From Ostrinia nubilalis (Eukaryota; Arthropoda; Insecta; Lepidoptera; Crambidae): a DNA stretch of 64,000 nucleotides. The number at the start of each line of letters is the position of its first letter. Position 1 is the stretch's first letter. A model generated the notes under the pieces. The model was not told the DNA's origin. It did not search any database and saw only the letters and a program-made list of their open reading frames with translations. The stretch covers positions 13,266,501-13,330,500 of the forward strand of contig NC_087090.1 of NCBI RefSeq assembly GCF_963855985.1, in the 5' to 3' direction. The position numbers and the translations under genes are program-made. This document shows, in pieces, positions 44,352-56,659 of this stretch.

Positions 44352-47300
44352 GAACGTGCGAACGACGCGCTCCCGATGCCCAGACTAAACGCGGTCCGTG
44401 AAAAAGCACCGCCACAACGCCGGCCGACAATGGAAAGCGGTAAAGAATCATAATAATAACAATGACAACAATGTGAGATGCTATAATAAAGAGCTGCGGC
44501 ATTGTGCTAGGCTCGGCGTTCGAAGGGTCGCGGAGATCGATACTCGGATCGTCTACGCGCCTTTGTGGGCCGCGGCCGTCGCCTCACTCATTCGCGACTC
44601 GCTAATCAACAGGCCTATTGATTACTCTGAACATCACTCTTTTGAGTCCCGACTTTGACCTATGACTAATCGTAATAAAACGAACTAAGTTGCCTTTAAT
44701 GCTTAACCGATGCGGTTTATTGTAGCTAAGACTGGTTAACGAGTTAGAGTCTGGATAAATTTTATTATAACTACATACAAATAAGAAATAGGAGATGCTA
44801 AATATTTGTCTGAAAGAAAGTCGGTATTAAAAGTCATAGCAGAAAGATACGCAGCATAATTAGGCACTGATACATTCGAGCACTCGCAAGTTTAATGCTT
44901 CTGAATAACTCACAGTATCAGACAGTCACAATTTCTTAAAAAATATTGACTGGAAATAAATTAAAAAGAAGACATGCAAGTTCGTGAGCAAATTTCGGCT
45001 CACGAGGTGTGAAGTGGCCGCTCGATAAAGTTAATGTAATAATCCGGCGGCGGCGTTATCATTAGCCCGATCGCGCCTCCCGCCGGCGCGCAGATTGCCT
45101 TGCGTGCGCGCATTGTTTTACTGTGGACATTCCCAAAGGTTGCATTTGAGGTTTTTCAATGGAATTTCCATAAAAAATAGTTTGCATAATCTTAGATACC
45201 AAATTATTAGTAAGCAGGTACCTAGTGTGTACCTACTTACTGTTCTACATTTTTATGTGCCCAACTTTTTCGAATCTAATGAAAACCCATTCTTTCGAAT
45301 CGAATAATGGAAATGAAATTGAAAGTTAGCAACTTAAAATAATAAAGCTGCTTTTTGAAAGGAAAATGGAATTCCACCGCCTAACATCGGTAACCTCCTA
45401 TTTTTTTAATCCACTACGAGGAAGCTCTGGCCTGCATCTTACCTAATTGAAAGTGATGATCAGGCTGAAAGTGGAAGCAAGCTTCATGGAATCGTCAACA
45501 ATAGAGGAACTGGCTACCTTACCTCCAACTATCAGAACACAATAATCCTGTAAACAATGATGTTTGTGCGACAGACTTAGGTACGAGTAAAATGGTAGTA
45601 TCTAGCCAGGCGGACTTGGTACAAGAATAAATTTTCTACAACGATATCTGGCCACAATATTAAATATCCTCTACTATCTTCAACCTCACCATAGCCACAG
45701 TAAGTCAACGGGCGTCCCGTAATTGGGCGGCGCGGGCGCAGAGAGCGCGCCCCGCGGCGTCGCCGCGCGCGCCGCAATTAAACACCTATCGCAACTTCGC
45801 TAATCCAATTATGTAACTGCACCTAGAGTTGTCTTCGCCGATAATTGACTGATAGGAAATTTAATGATCAATCTGTTTGTGATTGTAATTTTATTAGGAA
45901 TGCGTTTCGTAATGTTAAGTATGAAGGAATGTTGAGGTCGTTTAACATATCCTGAAGTATTCATAGTCTGAGTTTAATAAATAAGTCGCTGGAGTTATGT
46001 TTCAAATTGCAAAAAGCTGGTAAAGTAATTTTTACTTCTTTGGAAGATTATCTTCGAGTCAATTATCGTCAATTACAAAGATATTTTCGACGAGATCACG
46101 TTTCGGATAATGTTCACAAAATTTAAGTATGAATTTGATGCTGGATAATTGCTTAATCTAAAGGTCATGACGTGATGATACTAAATATTAGCATTTTCTG
46201 TTTATAGAGATTTTATGTTAACCTTGGTAAATGCAATTGATGCAAAGCTATGAAGACGTCAACGTGTCATAATAATTACAGCATGACAACGTTTCGTCAT
46301 AAGTATCAGGCAATTTCAAATTCACAATATGAAACCGATGTTAACTTAATGATTGAGCGTAAGCAGCGTTATTGTCTGTTTGAACTGTTGCAGCAGAAAT
46401 GAGGATGAATGCACACTGATGTATAAACAGTTTTAAGACCACAAAAGTACCACCAAGTAGTGCCCAAAAAATATTTCGACAATCCAGGACAGACTGTCCA
46501 GAAAGAGGAGAGTCGACCCCATAAATAATGGGAAATGGCTAGGACATAGAAGAGCTTAGGACTACAAAGTACCTAGTTAAGTTATTATAAGGTGCTCGCA
46601 CCTACCGTTCAATTAAAAATCAAACCTTAAAGATTCCATCTTCTGCTTAGCACTTGTCAGGTTCGGTTCGAAGCTCTAATAGAGCCAAAATAAAGCAAGT
46701 CATAATATAAGAGAAGCTCTAGAGCTTTTATGTTGTTATTACTTTTGGTAGTAAAGATTTCGCAAAAAGCTTAAATACTCTAGATTGAATAAATGAAATT
46801 TGATCATGTTGGTGGATTGAGTAGCATTATGAGAACACTTAATATCAGCTTTATTAAATGCGAACCTTTTTAACCTACTTACTCATCATATTTGATTGTA
46901 GTTTCAAAAAAAGTCTAGATCTTTATTTACGGCTAGTTTTCTACTGATTTCAGATATGTTTCTGCACAAATATTGTCAAAAAATGCCTATTTCTTAGTGC
47001 AATATGCACCATTCCTTACGATATCAAATTCCAACAATAGCATAGACAGATAAGTACAAATACGTGGCCAACGTGTTAATGATACCGCAGACAAAATTTC
47101 AAGCGCAACCGTTAATTTGACCGCCATTTTTAATTAAACACGATGACTAAGTGCCGGGATCCATCACGGTCGGCACTCGATCTATTAATAATTATTATTT
47201 TGATCGATCACGCTCCGTCTTATTTCATTAAGGATCCGATGTTAAATTTTTCATCTGTCGAGCTCATTAATTTACGCTTCGAAAGACACCTGTGCGAAGG

Positions 47301-48034
47301 CTCTCGATCGATTAAGAAAATTATTATCCGAATTTTTACGTAATGTTTAGGATATTTTTAGAAGTTTATCTGTTTAATGTCAGTATGGTGTGTGTACCTA
47401 AGTCTAATTTTGCAAAAGAAACAAAAAATGTCAGGCGAGTGCGCACTGTGCGCAGGTACTTTTTCCAAGATTACCGAACACGATATTTTGATATTTCCAC
47501 CAAAATTATTGCGTTTATCCCTCAACGAGTAATTCGTTCCCTGCCCGTAAGGGAACATTATCCTTACGGCCGAGCGACTTTTCCCAGAAATCAATAATCC
47601 CAGCTTTTTAGGGATATGCCCTGAGAAACAAATATGGCTCTATTCTGCTCTATGCAAAATCAAAGGAGCCGCGGATTAGCTTTTTTCGGTGTAAAATTCG
47701 AAACGTTCTCGATAATCGAGAGATTTGGCGGGTTCGGATATTTTCGGAGTCGAACAATGGGTTTCCGGCGACCGCTCTCGTTTGCGTGGATAATCATAGA
47801 TCAAGGTTTCTGGGGAAGGCAGTAATCCCTCTCATGCTAGCCCCTAGGTATTGAAACCTAAAGTGCTAGTTGTTGAATGTAACTTTTATTTGTTTGGACA
47901 GTAAGTAGCACTGAAGTCAATGGCTAATTTCCCGTCGACGCCGGCAAGTCTGAGATAGTTTTCATCAGACTTAGCGTCGTCGTTTTGGACTATTATCAAA
48001 ACATATTTTGGATTCTTTTCATTGAGGAAGGTAA
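44352..48034. other. No recognised gene; several CpG-rich or motif-dense blocks
   Basis: No supported coding. 44352-44610 (promoter-like), 45040-45115 (GGCGGCGGCGTT..., ends GCGCATTGTTTTA with a Sox-like CATTGTT) and 45722-45778 (nearly all G/C) stand out. 47120-47330 mixes ATTA/TAAT and GATCGAT motifs and could be an enhancer. These are composition-based impressions. Confidence 0.3.
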
Positions 48035-48238
48035 GGGGCCGTCCATATATTACGTCATTCTAAATTAGGGGGGGGGGGTTGGTCTGCGGATGACGGTAAA
48101 TGATAGATAGGGGGGGGGGGGTGTTTCGAAATTGACGTCATTCTTATTTATTTAGTTATAGTTTATTGTTCACGTACAAAAAGATTATTTCTAAAAAGAA
48201 ATTTCTTCCAGCACACCTAGTAAGTACAACATATGATA

Positions 48239-48286
48239 CTAGCTGCCCGCCCCGGCTTCGCCCGTGGTACTTACATGTATTATACA
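48239..48286 (-). mobile_element. Helitron 3'-end remnant
   Basis: Plus strand reads ACTAGCTGCCCGCCCCGGCT then TCGCCCGTGG. The reverse complement ends in CTAG followed by T, as Helitron 3' ends do. Only this short tail is visible. Confidence 0.4.
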
Positions 48287-48288
48287 TA

Positions 48289-49348
48289 CAGTGTGAGTCA
48301 CGTTAAAGTGTACATATGAAAATAGATGAAACTAGACCTATTTTTATCGACAAAAAAGAGGTGAAATTTTTTTTTGAGATTTTTTATAGATTTTTTTTTC
48401 TTCCAATTACTTATTGTAAAGAAAACGTAATAACTTTTAAACTAAGCGGTATATCCTGATAAAATAAAAACAGTAATAATGCTAAATAACAGACGATACT
48501 AAAAAAATACATAAAATACACAAAAAAGGCCAACAAATAATAAAAAATGATACTTTTTAAAAAAAATCTGCTTTTAAATTCATGTTTTTTTGGTTATTTG
48601 ATAAATTTCTCCAAAAAATGCCCCTATAACAGGTGTTTTTTATTAGTTTGTATTATTGTCTATCGTATTATCTTTGTAACAAAAATCACATGTCTCTATC
48701 CCTATCACAACATTTGCTATGATCGTTTGAACAAAGGCCTGCCACAACATTATTCTCCGCTACAAGTAGAGACAATTTTAATTTTTAACTAAAATGCTTA
48801 TTTTACTTCGAAATCTTTTGTTTTTATTTGATATCTAACTTGTCTTTATCAAAATTACAAATCTAGAGCCATTTTCAGTTTCGTTTTTAACGAAGCGTTG
48901 AATGGCGCGCCCGGAGAGGCTTAGTTCAAACGATAATTGCAAACGTTGTGATAGGGATAGAGACATGCGATTTTTGGTGTTACGAAGGTAATACGATAGA
49001 GAATAATACAAAGTAATAAAAACTACCGGTTATAGGGGCATTTTTTAGAGAAATTTATCAAATAACCAAAAAAAGTATCATTTTTTATTATTTGTTGGCC
49101 TTTTTTGTGTATTTTATGTATTTTTTAGTATCGCCTGTTATTTAGCATTATTACTGTTTTTATTTTATCAGGATATACCGCTTAGTTTAAAAGTTATTAC
49201 GTTTTCTTTACAATAAGTAATTTCGAAGAAAAAAAATCGATAAAAAATTTAAAAAAAATCTCAAAAAATTTTTGACCTCTTTTTTGTCTATAAAAATAGG
49301 TCTAGTTTCATCTATTTTCATATGTACACTTTAACGTGACTCACACTG
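48289..49348. mobile_element. Mariner-like foldback element nested in the Harbinger-like MITE
   Basis: Left CAGTGTGAGTCACGTTAAAG and right CTTTAACGTGACTCACACTG are perfect ends flanked by TA on both sides. The inverted arms are very long: about 48289-48733 and 48925-49348, around 90% identical by eye, with a 190-bp loop holding a GGCGCGCCCGGAGAGG patch. No transposase. The open frame at 48547-48792 lies within an arm and is not a gene. Confidence 0.8.
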
Positions 49349-49552
49349 TAAAAACCTTCCTTAAGAATCACTCTATCTATTAAAAAAAAAGGTGATTCTA
49401 TAACCAAGTGTTTTAATTTTGTCAAACTGGTAATGACGTCAATTTTGGGAGAAGGGGGGGGGGGGTCATTAAAAAATGACGATAGGATGATTGTAGGGGG
49501 GGGGGGGGTCTAAAATCTGAAAAAATCGATGACGTAATTTATGGACGGCCCC

Positions 49553-50057
49553 TAAGTGTATGTATAGATAGACAGGTAGGTACCTACAAGTCAGTTATTA
49601 TGAATTATATGAAAACTACATTATAATAAACTGAAATTTTGCATCAAAATCATAACAATTAGGAATGATTATGATCGAATTTGGAAGTTTTAATTTAAAT
49701 TTTTAAGTTTTAATTGTATGTGTAGTGTAACAACGTTCGTAACAAGTGATTTTGGTTATTTTTTCAAAAGATGAAATCGCTCGATATTTCGACAAAAAAC
49801 AAATAAAGTGGTAAACTAGTCTTCGGACAGACGGCCGATAGCGCATCGTCACGGCGATACGATCGATCGAGTCGGTATCACACGGCGATCGCGCCGAACG
49901 CGCTGACCTCATGTAGGTGTATCGAACGATGTCAGAATACGCCTTCGGTTTTCGGACAAATTTTTACACACTTATTTATACATCGACGTCATGATACAGG
50001 GAACCATGATACCTTAATGAAAGTAAATTAATTACACTAACATAAGGCCGTCAGTTC
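49553..50057. other. No recognised feature
   Basis: No gene. 49820-49915 is a GC-richer, CGATCG-rich patch of unknown nature. Confidence 0.35.
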
Positions 50058-50124
50058 AACAAAGTAAACTCTATCGAGTTGGCATGTTACGACATGCATC
50101 GATTCGATAGAGTTTATACTTTGT
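50058..50124. repeat. Inverted repeat with Sox-like sites in both arms
   Basis: AACAAAGTAAACTCTATCGA (50058-50077) pairs with TCGATAGAGTTTATACTTTGT (50104-50124), one bulge; the loop contains its own GCATGT/ACATGC inverted pair. Each arm carries an AACAAAG/CTTTGT core like the Sox consensus, here in inverted orientation. Confidence 0.5.
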
Positions 50125-52187
50125 ACAATTCACCACCACCACCAGACTTTATACAAATTGTCAAAACGATTTGAGTGATCTAACAATCAATAAGACCATA
50201 GAGTGTTAATAAGAAATGATAAAATATACTGAAAATAAACAAAATGCTTACACCGAAATCGTGTCTTTTGGAATTGGTAGGTAAGTATTAATACATTACC
50301 TGCTCAAAACAGTGAAGGCTTTACGTGATAAATTTTCCTACGAGCAGACAAACTGCTCTATCAGCATTCAATATACAAACGACCTTATGAGTCACATTTT
50401 ATCAGCTAACTGTTGAAGCAGTTGGTCGATATGCCATAATCTAATCTTAATTAGATTTAAGCTATGTTAAACGATAAGAAAAAATGGCTGCATAAATCAT
50501 AACTTGTTCATCAAGTTTCGACAAGTCATGCCGGCCGAGTATTCCAAATATGTGGGACGATGCTGCGTATCCCGATGTTACCTGCGAAGTTTTTGTGATA
50601 CACCATAATTTATGGGCACCGTGAGACTGAATGAAATCGCACTAGTTCGCTTTAATGCAAGCTTTTTTGGTGCAGGTCCCTCTTTGTCTGTGTTTACGGT
50701 GTATTTGATACCTAATGTGACTTTGTAAGAGTTGGAGCATGGGAAATTAATAAGGTTATGATTTTTGGAAGATGAATTGGACACTTCTGAAAATTTACAT
50801 GATGTCATGGCTTTTGACCATGATCTACTTAGTTATTTTTTTAGATGACCTTTTTGTTCTTTACCATCCTAATTTCGTTTACCTACTGGATTTATAAAAG
50901 TGATGCTATTGAATAGATATAATAATATGGAGATATCAAGTTTGGGTAAAGGTCAAGAAGTAGATATTGAGGTACCTAATGGCAACTGGGTACTAAGTAT
51001 TTACTTTAATACATATAACAGCCAAAAACTAAAAACTATTAAACACCCTTCTAAATCAAAGTGACAGGTAAGCAAATAGAACAAAACGCGCTCTCTTTCT
51101 AGGAATCCCGAAAGTCCTTGATCATAAATCACGGCGCTCTTGACAAATGGATTCTACGACTTTTTTCCCGCCACTCATTTATTAATAGGCCAGGGAATGT
51201 TTCGGAAAACCAATAAAATGCGCCCCGTCATATACCTGTCCGTCGCTAGACTGCGTGTCTTTGTTCCTTCGCCCGGATTTTTTTCAAACTTTTTTCACCG
51301 CCTCTATTGCTGGCCAGTACTCGTCTATTAACTGTATATTATATTCGAAATTCGAATTTACTTTACTAATTTAAAGCGTTATTAGGCAAAATCACGTGCT
51401 CTTTGTAAAGGCGATGGGGCGTGACGTGCCTGTTCTAATGATATCAAATTAAGAGAGATTACGTGCTAGCTCATTTTAATACATAGTGCGAGTATGTCGT
51501 GCTCTACAAATGATAGGGTACGGTAACTCATTATACCGCTTTAAGGAAGTAGGTAATACTTTCTATTGGCATAAATATTCTTTTAATATGTTTATTTGGG
51601 AATCTGTAATAATGATAATATTTATATTTATGACGCTCCCATAACCCAAAAAATTACATCAATAGCCTTTGTACGACATTTCACTTGTCAGATTGAGTCG
51701 AAATGATGTCAATTTCGCAATGCACCCGTTCCGCGTCTAACCTATTTTTGTGAATGGATATTTTTTCTTCAATATTCAAGTTTACACCTTATTTCTTGGC
51801 GGTAGGATTTAAATTATTATTTTAGTGTGGATACAAAGGGTCCTTGAAGGTATTCGTGTGAAAGACGAGCCTTGGTCTAAAGGTTCGAAGCTAAAATAAT
51901 TGTCATTTCCTGCGGCGGCCGAGACACACCGGCGCATATTGTTCTCTTGCGGGTAGAAAGAAATTCGCGTTTTGGGGACCCGTGGCCAATTGGCACGATC
52001 AAATCTCTGTCACATTGCATATTAGTAAACACCGTGACCACCCCTTTAAAGGTAAAGAATGGAAAACATTTTAGAATGATTTTTAGATTATCTTGAGATT
52101 TTGTAAAAATGCTATCCAGAGACAAGTGACATCATTGGGGTTGTTGGGATTCACCATGTCTGTGATAGGTACATATTTGGGAAACTA
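50125..52187. other. No recognised gene
   Basis: About 2 kb of AT-rich sequence without supported features. Confidence 0.4.
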
Positions 52188-52236
52188 TCTATACTTATAA
52201 TAAATCTGTAGAGAGGTCAATTCTGTACATGAAATA

Positions 52237-53867
52237 CACTCGCGAGCAAAACTATGGAATCACTTACATGAAGTTGTTTCCACGCGAACTTGTGTACTAA
52301 CGAATTTGTTAGTAACAAAAAAAGTGGCAGCATTTTAAAGATTAAACTTTTATCTTTAAATTGATACCAAATTCATTTAAATCACACCAGTATTTAAAAA
52401 GATATCCCGGCTGATGTGAAGAAGTAACGAAAAAGACATGTATGAACTGTTTGATACGTCGCGAGTTGCGGCCTATTTACCCCCTATAAAAGCACGCGTT
52501 TTCGGATTTTTGCTTTCACACGTTGATTCATACACATTTCCGCTTCTTTTGACACTTTACCTGGGATTCTACACCTTCAGAAGCAGCACAAATCGTTGCA
52601 CTATTGCAAGAAGGGCTCAGCCAGCGGGCTGTCGCACGTCAGCGCCACATAAGCCAGTCCTGGGTTTCGAAAGTTTTAAGACGCTTTCGGGAGACTGGTG
52701 GCTTTATCCCGAGACCAAGTTCTGAACAGCGCCGGCGCACATCGCAGAGGGAAGACCGTTTTTTCATGTCAACCTCTCTATGAAATCGTCATTTGACTGG
52801 AATCGATGTCCATCAAGAGCTCAGAAATGTTCGTAAGATAGCTGTTAGCGAGTGGACAGTTCGTCTAAGATATAAGCAATAGAATTTGACTCCAAAAAGG
52901 CCTGCCACAGGCTCGAAACTGACGGCAGGTCACCGATAAGCACCCTTTCAATTTGCTCGTACACATTTCGATGGGAAGGCGAGTAATGGAGGCGAGTTCT
53001 GTTCTCCGATGAATGCAAACTGTGTTTGCAGGGCAGCAGTCGAAGAGGTCGGGTTTATAGGCGGCCTGAGGAGCGATTTGTGCAGTGCTGGTTCGCTGAA
53101 ACAGTGGCTTATGGGGGTGGCTTACTCGACTTAACATCGAGATGTGTACGCAAATTGAAAGCGTGCTTATCGGTGACCTGCCGTCAGTTTCGAGCCTGTG
53201 GCAGGCCTTTTTGGAGTTAAATTCTATTGCTTATGTCTTAGACAAACTGTCTACTTGCTAACAGCTATCCTACGAACATTTCTGAGCTCTTGATGGACAT
53301 CGATTCCAGTCAAATGACGATTTCATAGAGAGGTTGACATGAAAAAACGGTCTTCCCTCTGCGATGTGCGCCGGCGCTGTTCAGAACTTGATCTCGGGAT
53401 AAAGCCACCAGTCTCCCGAAAGCGTCTTAAAACTTTCGAAACCCAGGACTGGCAAGTAGCGCTGACGTGCGACAGCCCGCTGGCCGAGCCCTTCTTGAAA
53501 TAGTGCAACGATTTGTGCTGCTTCTCAAGGTGTAGAATCCCAGGTAAAGTGTCAAAAGAAGCGGAGATGTGTATGAATCAACGTGTGAAAGCAAAAATCC
53601 GAAAACGCGTGCTTTTATAGGGGGTAAATAGGCCGCAACTCGCGACGTATCAAACAGTTCATACATGTCTTTTTCGTTACTTCTTCACATCAGCCGGGAT
53701 ATCTTTTTAAATACTGGTGTGATTTAAATAAAATTGGTATCAATTTAAAGATAAAAGTTTAATCTTTAAAATAGTCCCACTTTTTTTGTTCCTAACAAAT
53801 GCGTTAGTACACAAGATCGCGTGGAAACAACTTCATGTAAGTGATTCCATACTTTTGCTCGCGAGTG
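52237..53867. mobile_element. Tc1-like transposon rearranged into a giant foldback
   Basis: Ends CACTCGCGAGCAAAACTATG and, in reverse complement at the right, CACTCGCGAGCAAAAGTATG, flanked by TA on both sides (52235-52236 and 53868-53869). The site matches the uninterrupted Helitron copy 1 (GAAATATATTTTC), confirming the TA duplication. Arms of about 735 bp (52237-52974 and 53134-53867) are inverted and highly similar, with a 160-bp unique loop. The structure equals the 5' half of a Tc1 element joined tail-to-tail, with the 3' half lost. Confidence 0.9.
52560..53128 (+). pseudogene. Tc1 transposase N-terminal pseudogene
   Basis: Reads EAAQIVALLQEGLSQRAVAR (helix-turn-helix DNA-binding start), VSKVLRRFRETG, ELRNVRKIAVSEWTVR and, after a frameshift, VLFSDECK with the first catalytic Asp (codon 53008-53010), then RRGRVYRRPEERF and WFAETVAYGGG. 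In-frame stops are seen at TGA (about 52781), TAG (about 52880) and TAA (about 52938), plus the frameshift near 52990. The second Asp and the Glu of the DD34E triad are missing because sequence after GGG turns into the inverted arm. It cannot be active. The start of the arm's mirror copy lies on the minus strand at about 53510-53320. Confidence 0.85.
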
Positions 53868-53939
53868 TATATTTTCAAAATAACTATCAGGGGGTGATTA
53901 GTGATCGATACTGATGCCAAAAATGCAATCAGTAAAATT

Positions 53940-53976
<37 letters not shown>

Positions 53977-54142
53977 ATGTTCCTTATAGAAACAAAAACT
54001 ACTCGACGGATTTTAACGAAACTTGGTACAATTATTCTTCATACTCCTGGGCAGGTTATAGGATACTTAGGAATTCCCACGGGAACGGGAATTAGCGGGA
54101 AAATCCTTTTGTATGAAAAATCCAAACCGCTTAAGTTAGACG

Positions 54143-54951
54143 CTTGAAATTTGGCATGCAGGTACCTTAGTAAACTTAAAGCTTAGTTACAACAGGATAT
54201 TGCAAAATTCCTACGGGAACGGGAGTTACCGGGAAAAAACATTTGTATGAAAAATCTAAACCGCTTAAGTTAGACGCTTGAAATTTGGCATGCAGGTACC
54301 TTAGTAAACTTAAAGCTTAGTTACAACAGGATGTTGCAAAATTCCCACGGGAACGGGAGTTAGTGGGAAAAAACATTTATATGAAAAAATCTAAACCGCG
54401 TAAGATAGACCCTTGAAATTTGGCATGCAGGTACCTTAGTAAACTTAAAGCTTAGTTACAACAGGATATTGTATAATTCCCACGGGAACGGGAGTTAGCG
54501 GGAAAAAACATTTGTATGTAAAAATCTAAACCGCGTAAGATAGACTCTTGAAATTTGGCATGCAGGTATCTTAGTAAACTTAAAGCTTAGTTACAACAGG
54601 ATATTGCAAAATTCCCACGGGAACGGGAGTTAGCGGGAAAAAACATTTGTATGAAAAAATCTAAACCGTGTAAGATAGACTCTTGAAATTTGGCATGCAG
54701 ATACCTTAGTAAACTTAAAGCTTAGTTACAACAGGATATTGCAAAATTCCCACGGGATCGGGAGTTAGCGGGAAAAAACATTTGTATGAAAAAATCTAAA
54801 CCGCGTAAGATAGACGCTTGAAATTTGGCATGCAGGTACCTTAGTAAACTTAAAGCTTAGTTACAACAGGATATTGCAAAATTCCCACGGGAACGGGAGT
54901 TAGCGGGAAAAAAAATTGTATGAAAAAATCTGAACCGCGTAAGATAGATGA
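54143..54951 (+). repeat. Six tandem 135-bp units inside Helitron copy 2
   Basis: The phrase CTTGAAATTTGGCATGCAG recurs at 54143, 54277, 54412, 54547, 54682 and 54817, spacing 134-135 bp. Each unit includes TTAGTAAACTTAAAGCTTAG and CCCACGGGAACGGGAGTTAG. Copy 1 has two such units (20666 and 20801). Confidence 0.92.
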
Positions 54952-55001
54952 AGGGGGGGTAAAACGAGATCCACGCGTACGAAGTCGCGGGCGGCCGCTA
55001 G

Positions 55002-56659
55002 TCTCATAATAAATATTTCAATATAATTACGAAACTTTTCACTCGAGTAGACTTCCATAAAAGATCAGCTTAAGTTCGTTGTAGAGCTCCTTATAAAGAT
55101 CTGCGGAATCCCTAAACCATATTACTTCGCAACTTTACTTTTTTTAATTTTATTTTCATATAATATTTAAGCAGCATTATCCATCATTACACGCTCATAC
55201 AACGTGACAAGGATAGACACGTGTCTCGTCTCACTCACTTTCACGAGAGTTTGCCGACGCCTGAAGGCACTATAAGTGCACAAAGAGTTTAAATATAACG
55301 TTGAACACGCTGTCTTAACTTTGAGATGTCAGAAATGTGAGCATAAGAAAGTTTCGGCTACTTACATCATAATTCAATATTACGAAGAATATTACAGACG
55401 GGAAGGGTATGATTACACTTTTTTATGAGAAGAAAAATATAGGTATGTATTAAAAAAAAACAGTAGATAGGAATTTATTATGAAATGTAGATCCTGATAA
55501 AAGAAAACTGGGAATAATTATGATCAGCAGAAAAGGAGGTATTGCTACTCATACGTTATGAACGGCTTAAAAGGTTTTTTGTCAAAGAGTCATACAATCT
55601 ATGCTATGTTGAATTCATACTAGGTATTTCCTACTTTCTTTTTCACTCTTCTATACCTTCTAGTTTCTTCTGGTTACTTTCCTAATAACATGTTCTATCC
55701 CATATTTATGTCATTTACTGATGTTTCAGTAAGTAACATCATATTGGTGTTTATTGATAAATAAATTAATTTTTCATGTCCTATGGGATTTTTGTTTCCC
55801 ACTTTCTAATTGGAATTGCAATAAGTACCTACATATCAAGTAATTCCACATCATAACATCAAAGGGAGAGCAAATACCGGTACAAATGGCACCACGATAC
55901 ATCTGAAACCGACACTCACTAATAATACCGATGTCACTTGTCAGATGTACGAGTCCTGTAATCACGGAGCAAATGAGAAGTTTGGGTCACCGCAGTAGTG
56001 TTGTTTTATGTTCGATTATCGAAATATCGATAGTCCAGTATCGTAGCAAGTTTATGACAGCAACTGGTATTTAGACACCAAAGTAAAATGACATTTGTAA
56101 CATTATATTCTGTCCTCGTAAGCCAAAAAGCTATGTCTTAAATACTTCACTAATCAACCGATAACTCTCTATTTCTATTCAATTTTTTTTCGTTTTTGGG
56201 GAACGTTTGTTTGCTTTAATAACATTATAGCATTGTGGTATATAGAATAAGGAAATGAACGTAAAGATAGGAACTTATTTCATTACAGCGATGGGTCCCT
56301 AAACATTTTGCACTTGTATTTCAAAAATGCATCGATATTTTCTTAAGAACCTTCCACAACACTCAACCACGCAAAGTTATTTCTACACCCAACCACAACA
56401 TTATGAGTCTTATTTGTATGTATTTATGGTGTTTCTGCGCTTTTCAGCTGCACTGGCGCTTGGCCAAGGAGGGGTAAGTTTGAGAGGGCGACGGGTCACT
56501 AATGGCGGCAGGTAACACGAGACAAAGTGCATCGGTGATGCGCGACCTCCTTCCAGGTTAATGGTCTAGCTGCTATTATATTACGGTGCCACTGTTGTTT
56601 AATGTGATAGCGAGATTAGCGATGGTTTAGATAGTCATGGGTGTTGATAGTTGGATACT
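55002..56659. other. No recognised gene
   Basis: No supported gene or repeat. Confidence 0.4.

Larger units (their letters stand above)
48035..49552. mobile_element. Harbinger-like MITE with poly-G tracts, containing a nested element
   Basis: Left GGGGCCGTCCATATATTACG and right CGTAATTTATGGACGGCCCC are inverted termini flanked by TAA on both sides, the 3-bp duplication known for PIF/Harbinger elements. Just inside each end are two runs of 11-14 G on the same strand (about 48069, 48111, 49456 and 49496) with TGACGTCA-like motifs. A short Helitron-like 3' terminus in reverse (CTAGCTGCCCGCCCCGGCTT, about 48239) and a mariner-like foldback (48289-49348) are inserted in it. Confidence 0.75.
52188..55001 (+). 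mobile_element. Non-autonomous Helitron, copy 2, interrupted by a Tc1 foldback
   Basis: Same termini as the copy at 20350: 5' TCTATACTTATAATAAATC (52188) and 3' GCGGGCGGCCGCTAG (ending 55001), followed by T. The 5' 49 bp are split from the rest by an insertion (52237-53867). Inside are a TCTG microsatellite (about 53943-53975) and six 135-bp tandem units (54143-54951), against two in copy 1. No Rep/helicase coding. Confidence 0.9.

Noticed and set aside
48547..48792. Plus-strand frame of 81 codons
   Set aside because: Lies in the arm and loop of the mariner-like foldback; composition is Phe/Leu/Ile-rich as expected from AT-rich non-coding DNA.
52438..53666. Two nearly identical proteins (MYELFDTSRVAAYLPPI...) on opposite strands
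   Set aside because: Not a gene pair: they are the mirrored arms of the Tc1 foldback, upstream of the transposase frame.
54143..54951. Regularly spaced repeats that might suggest a CRISPR array
   Set aside because: Units are 135 bp, contiguous and nearly identical throughout, without variable spacers, and lie in a Helitron of a eukaryote.
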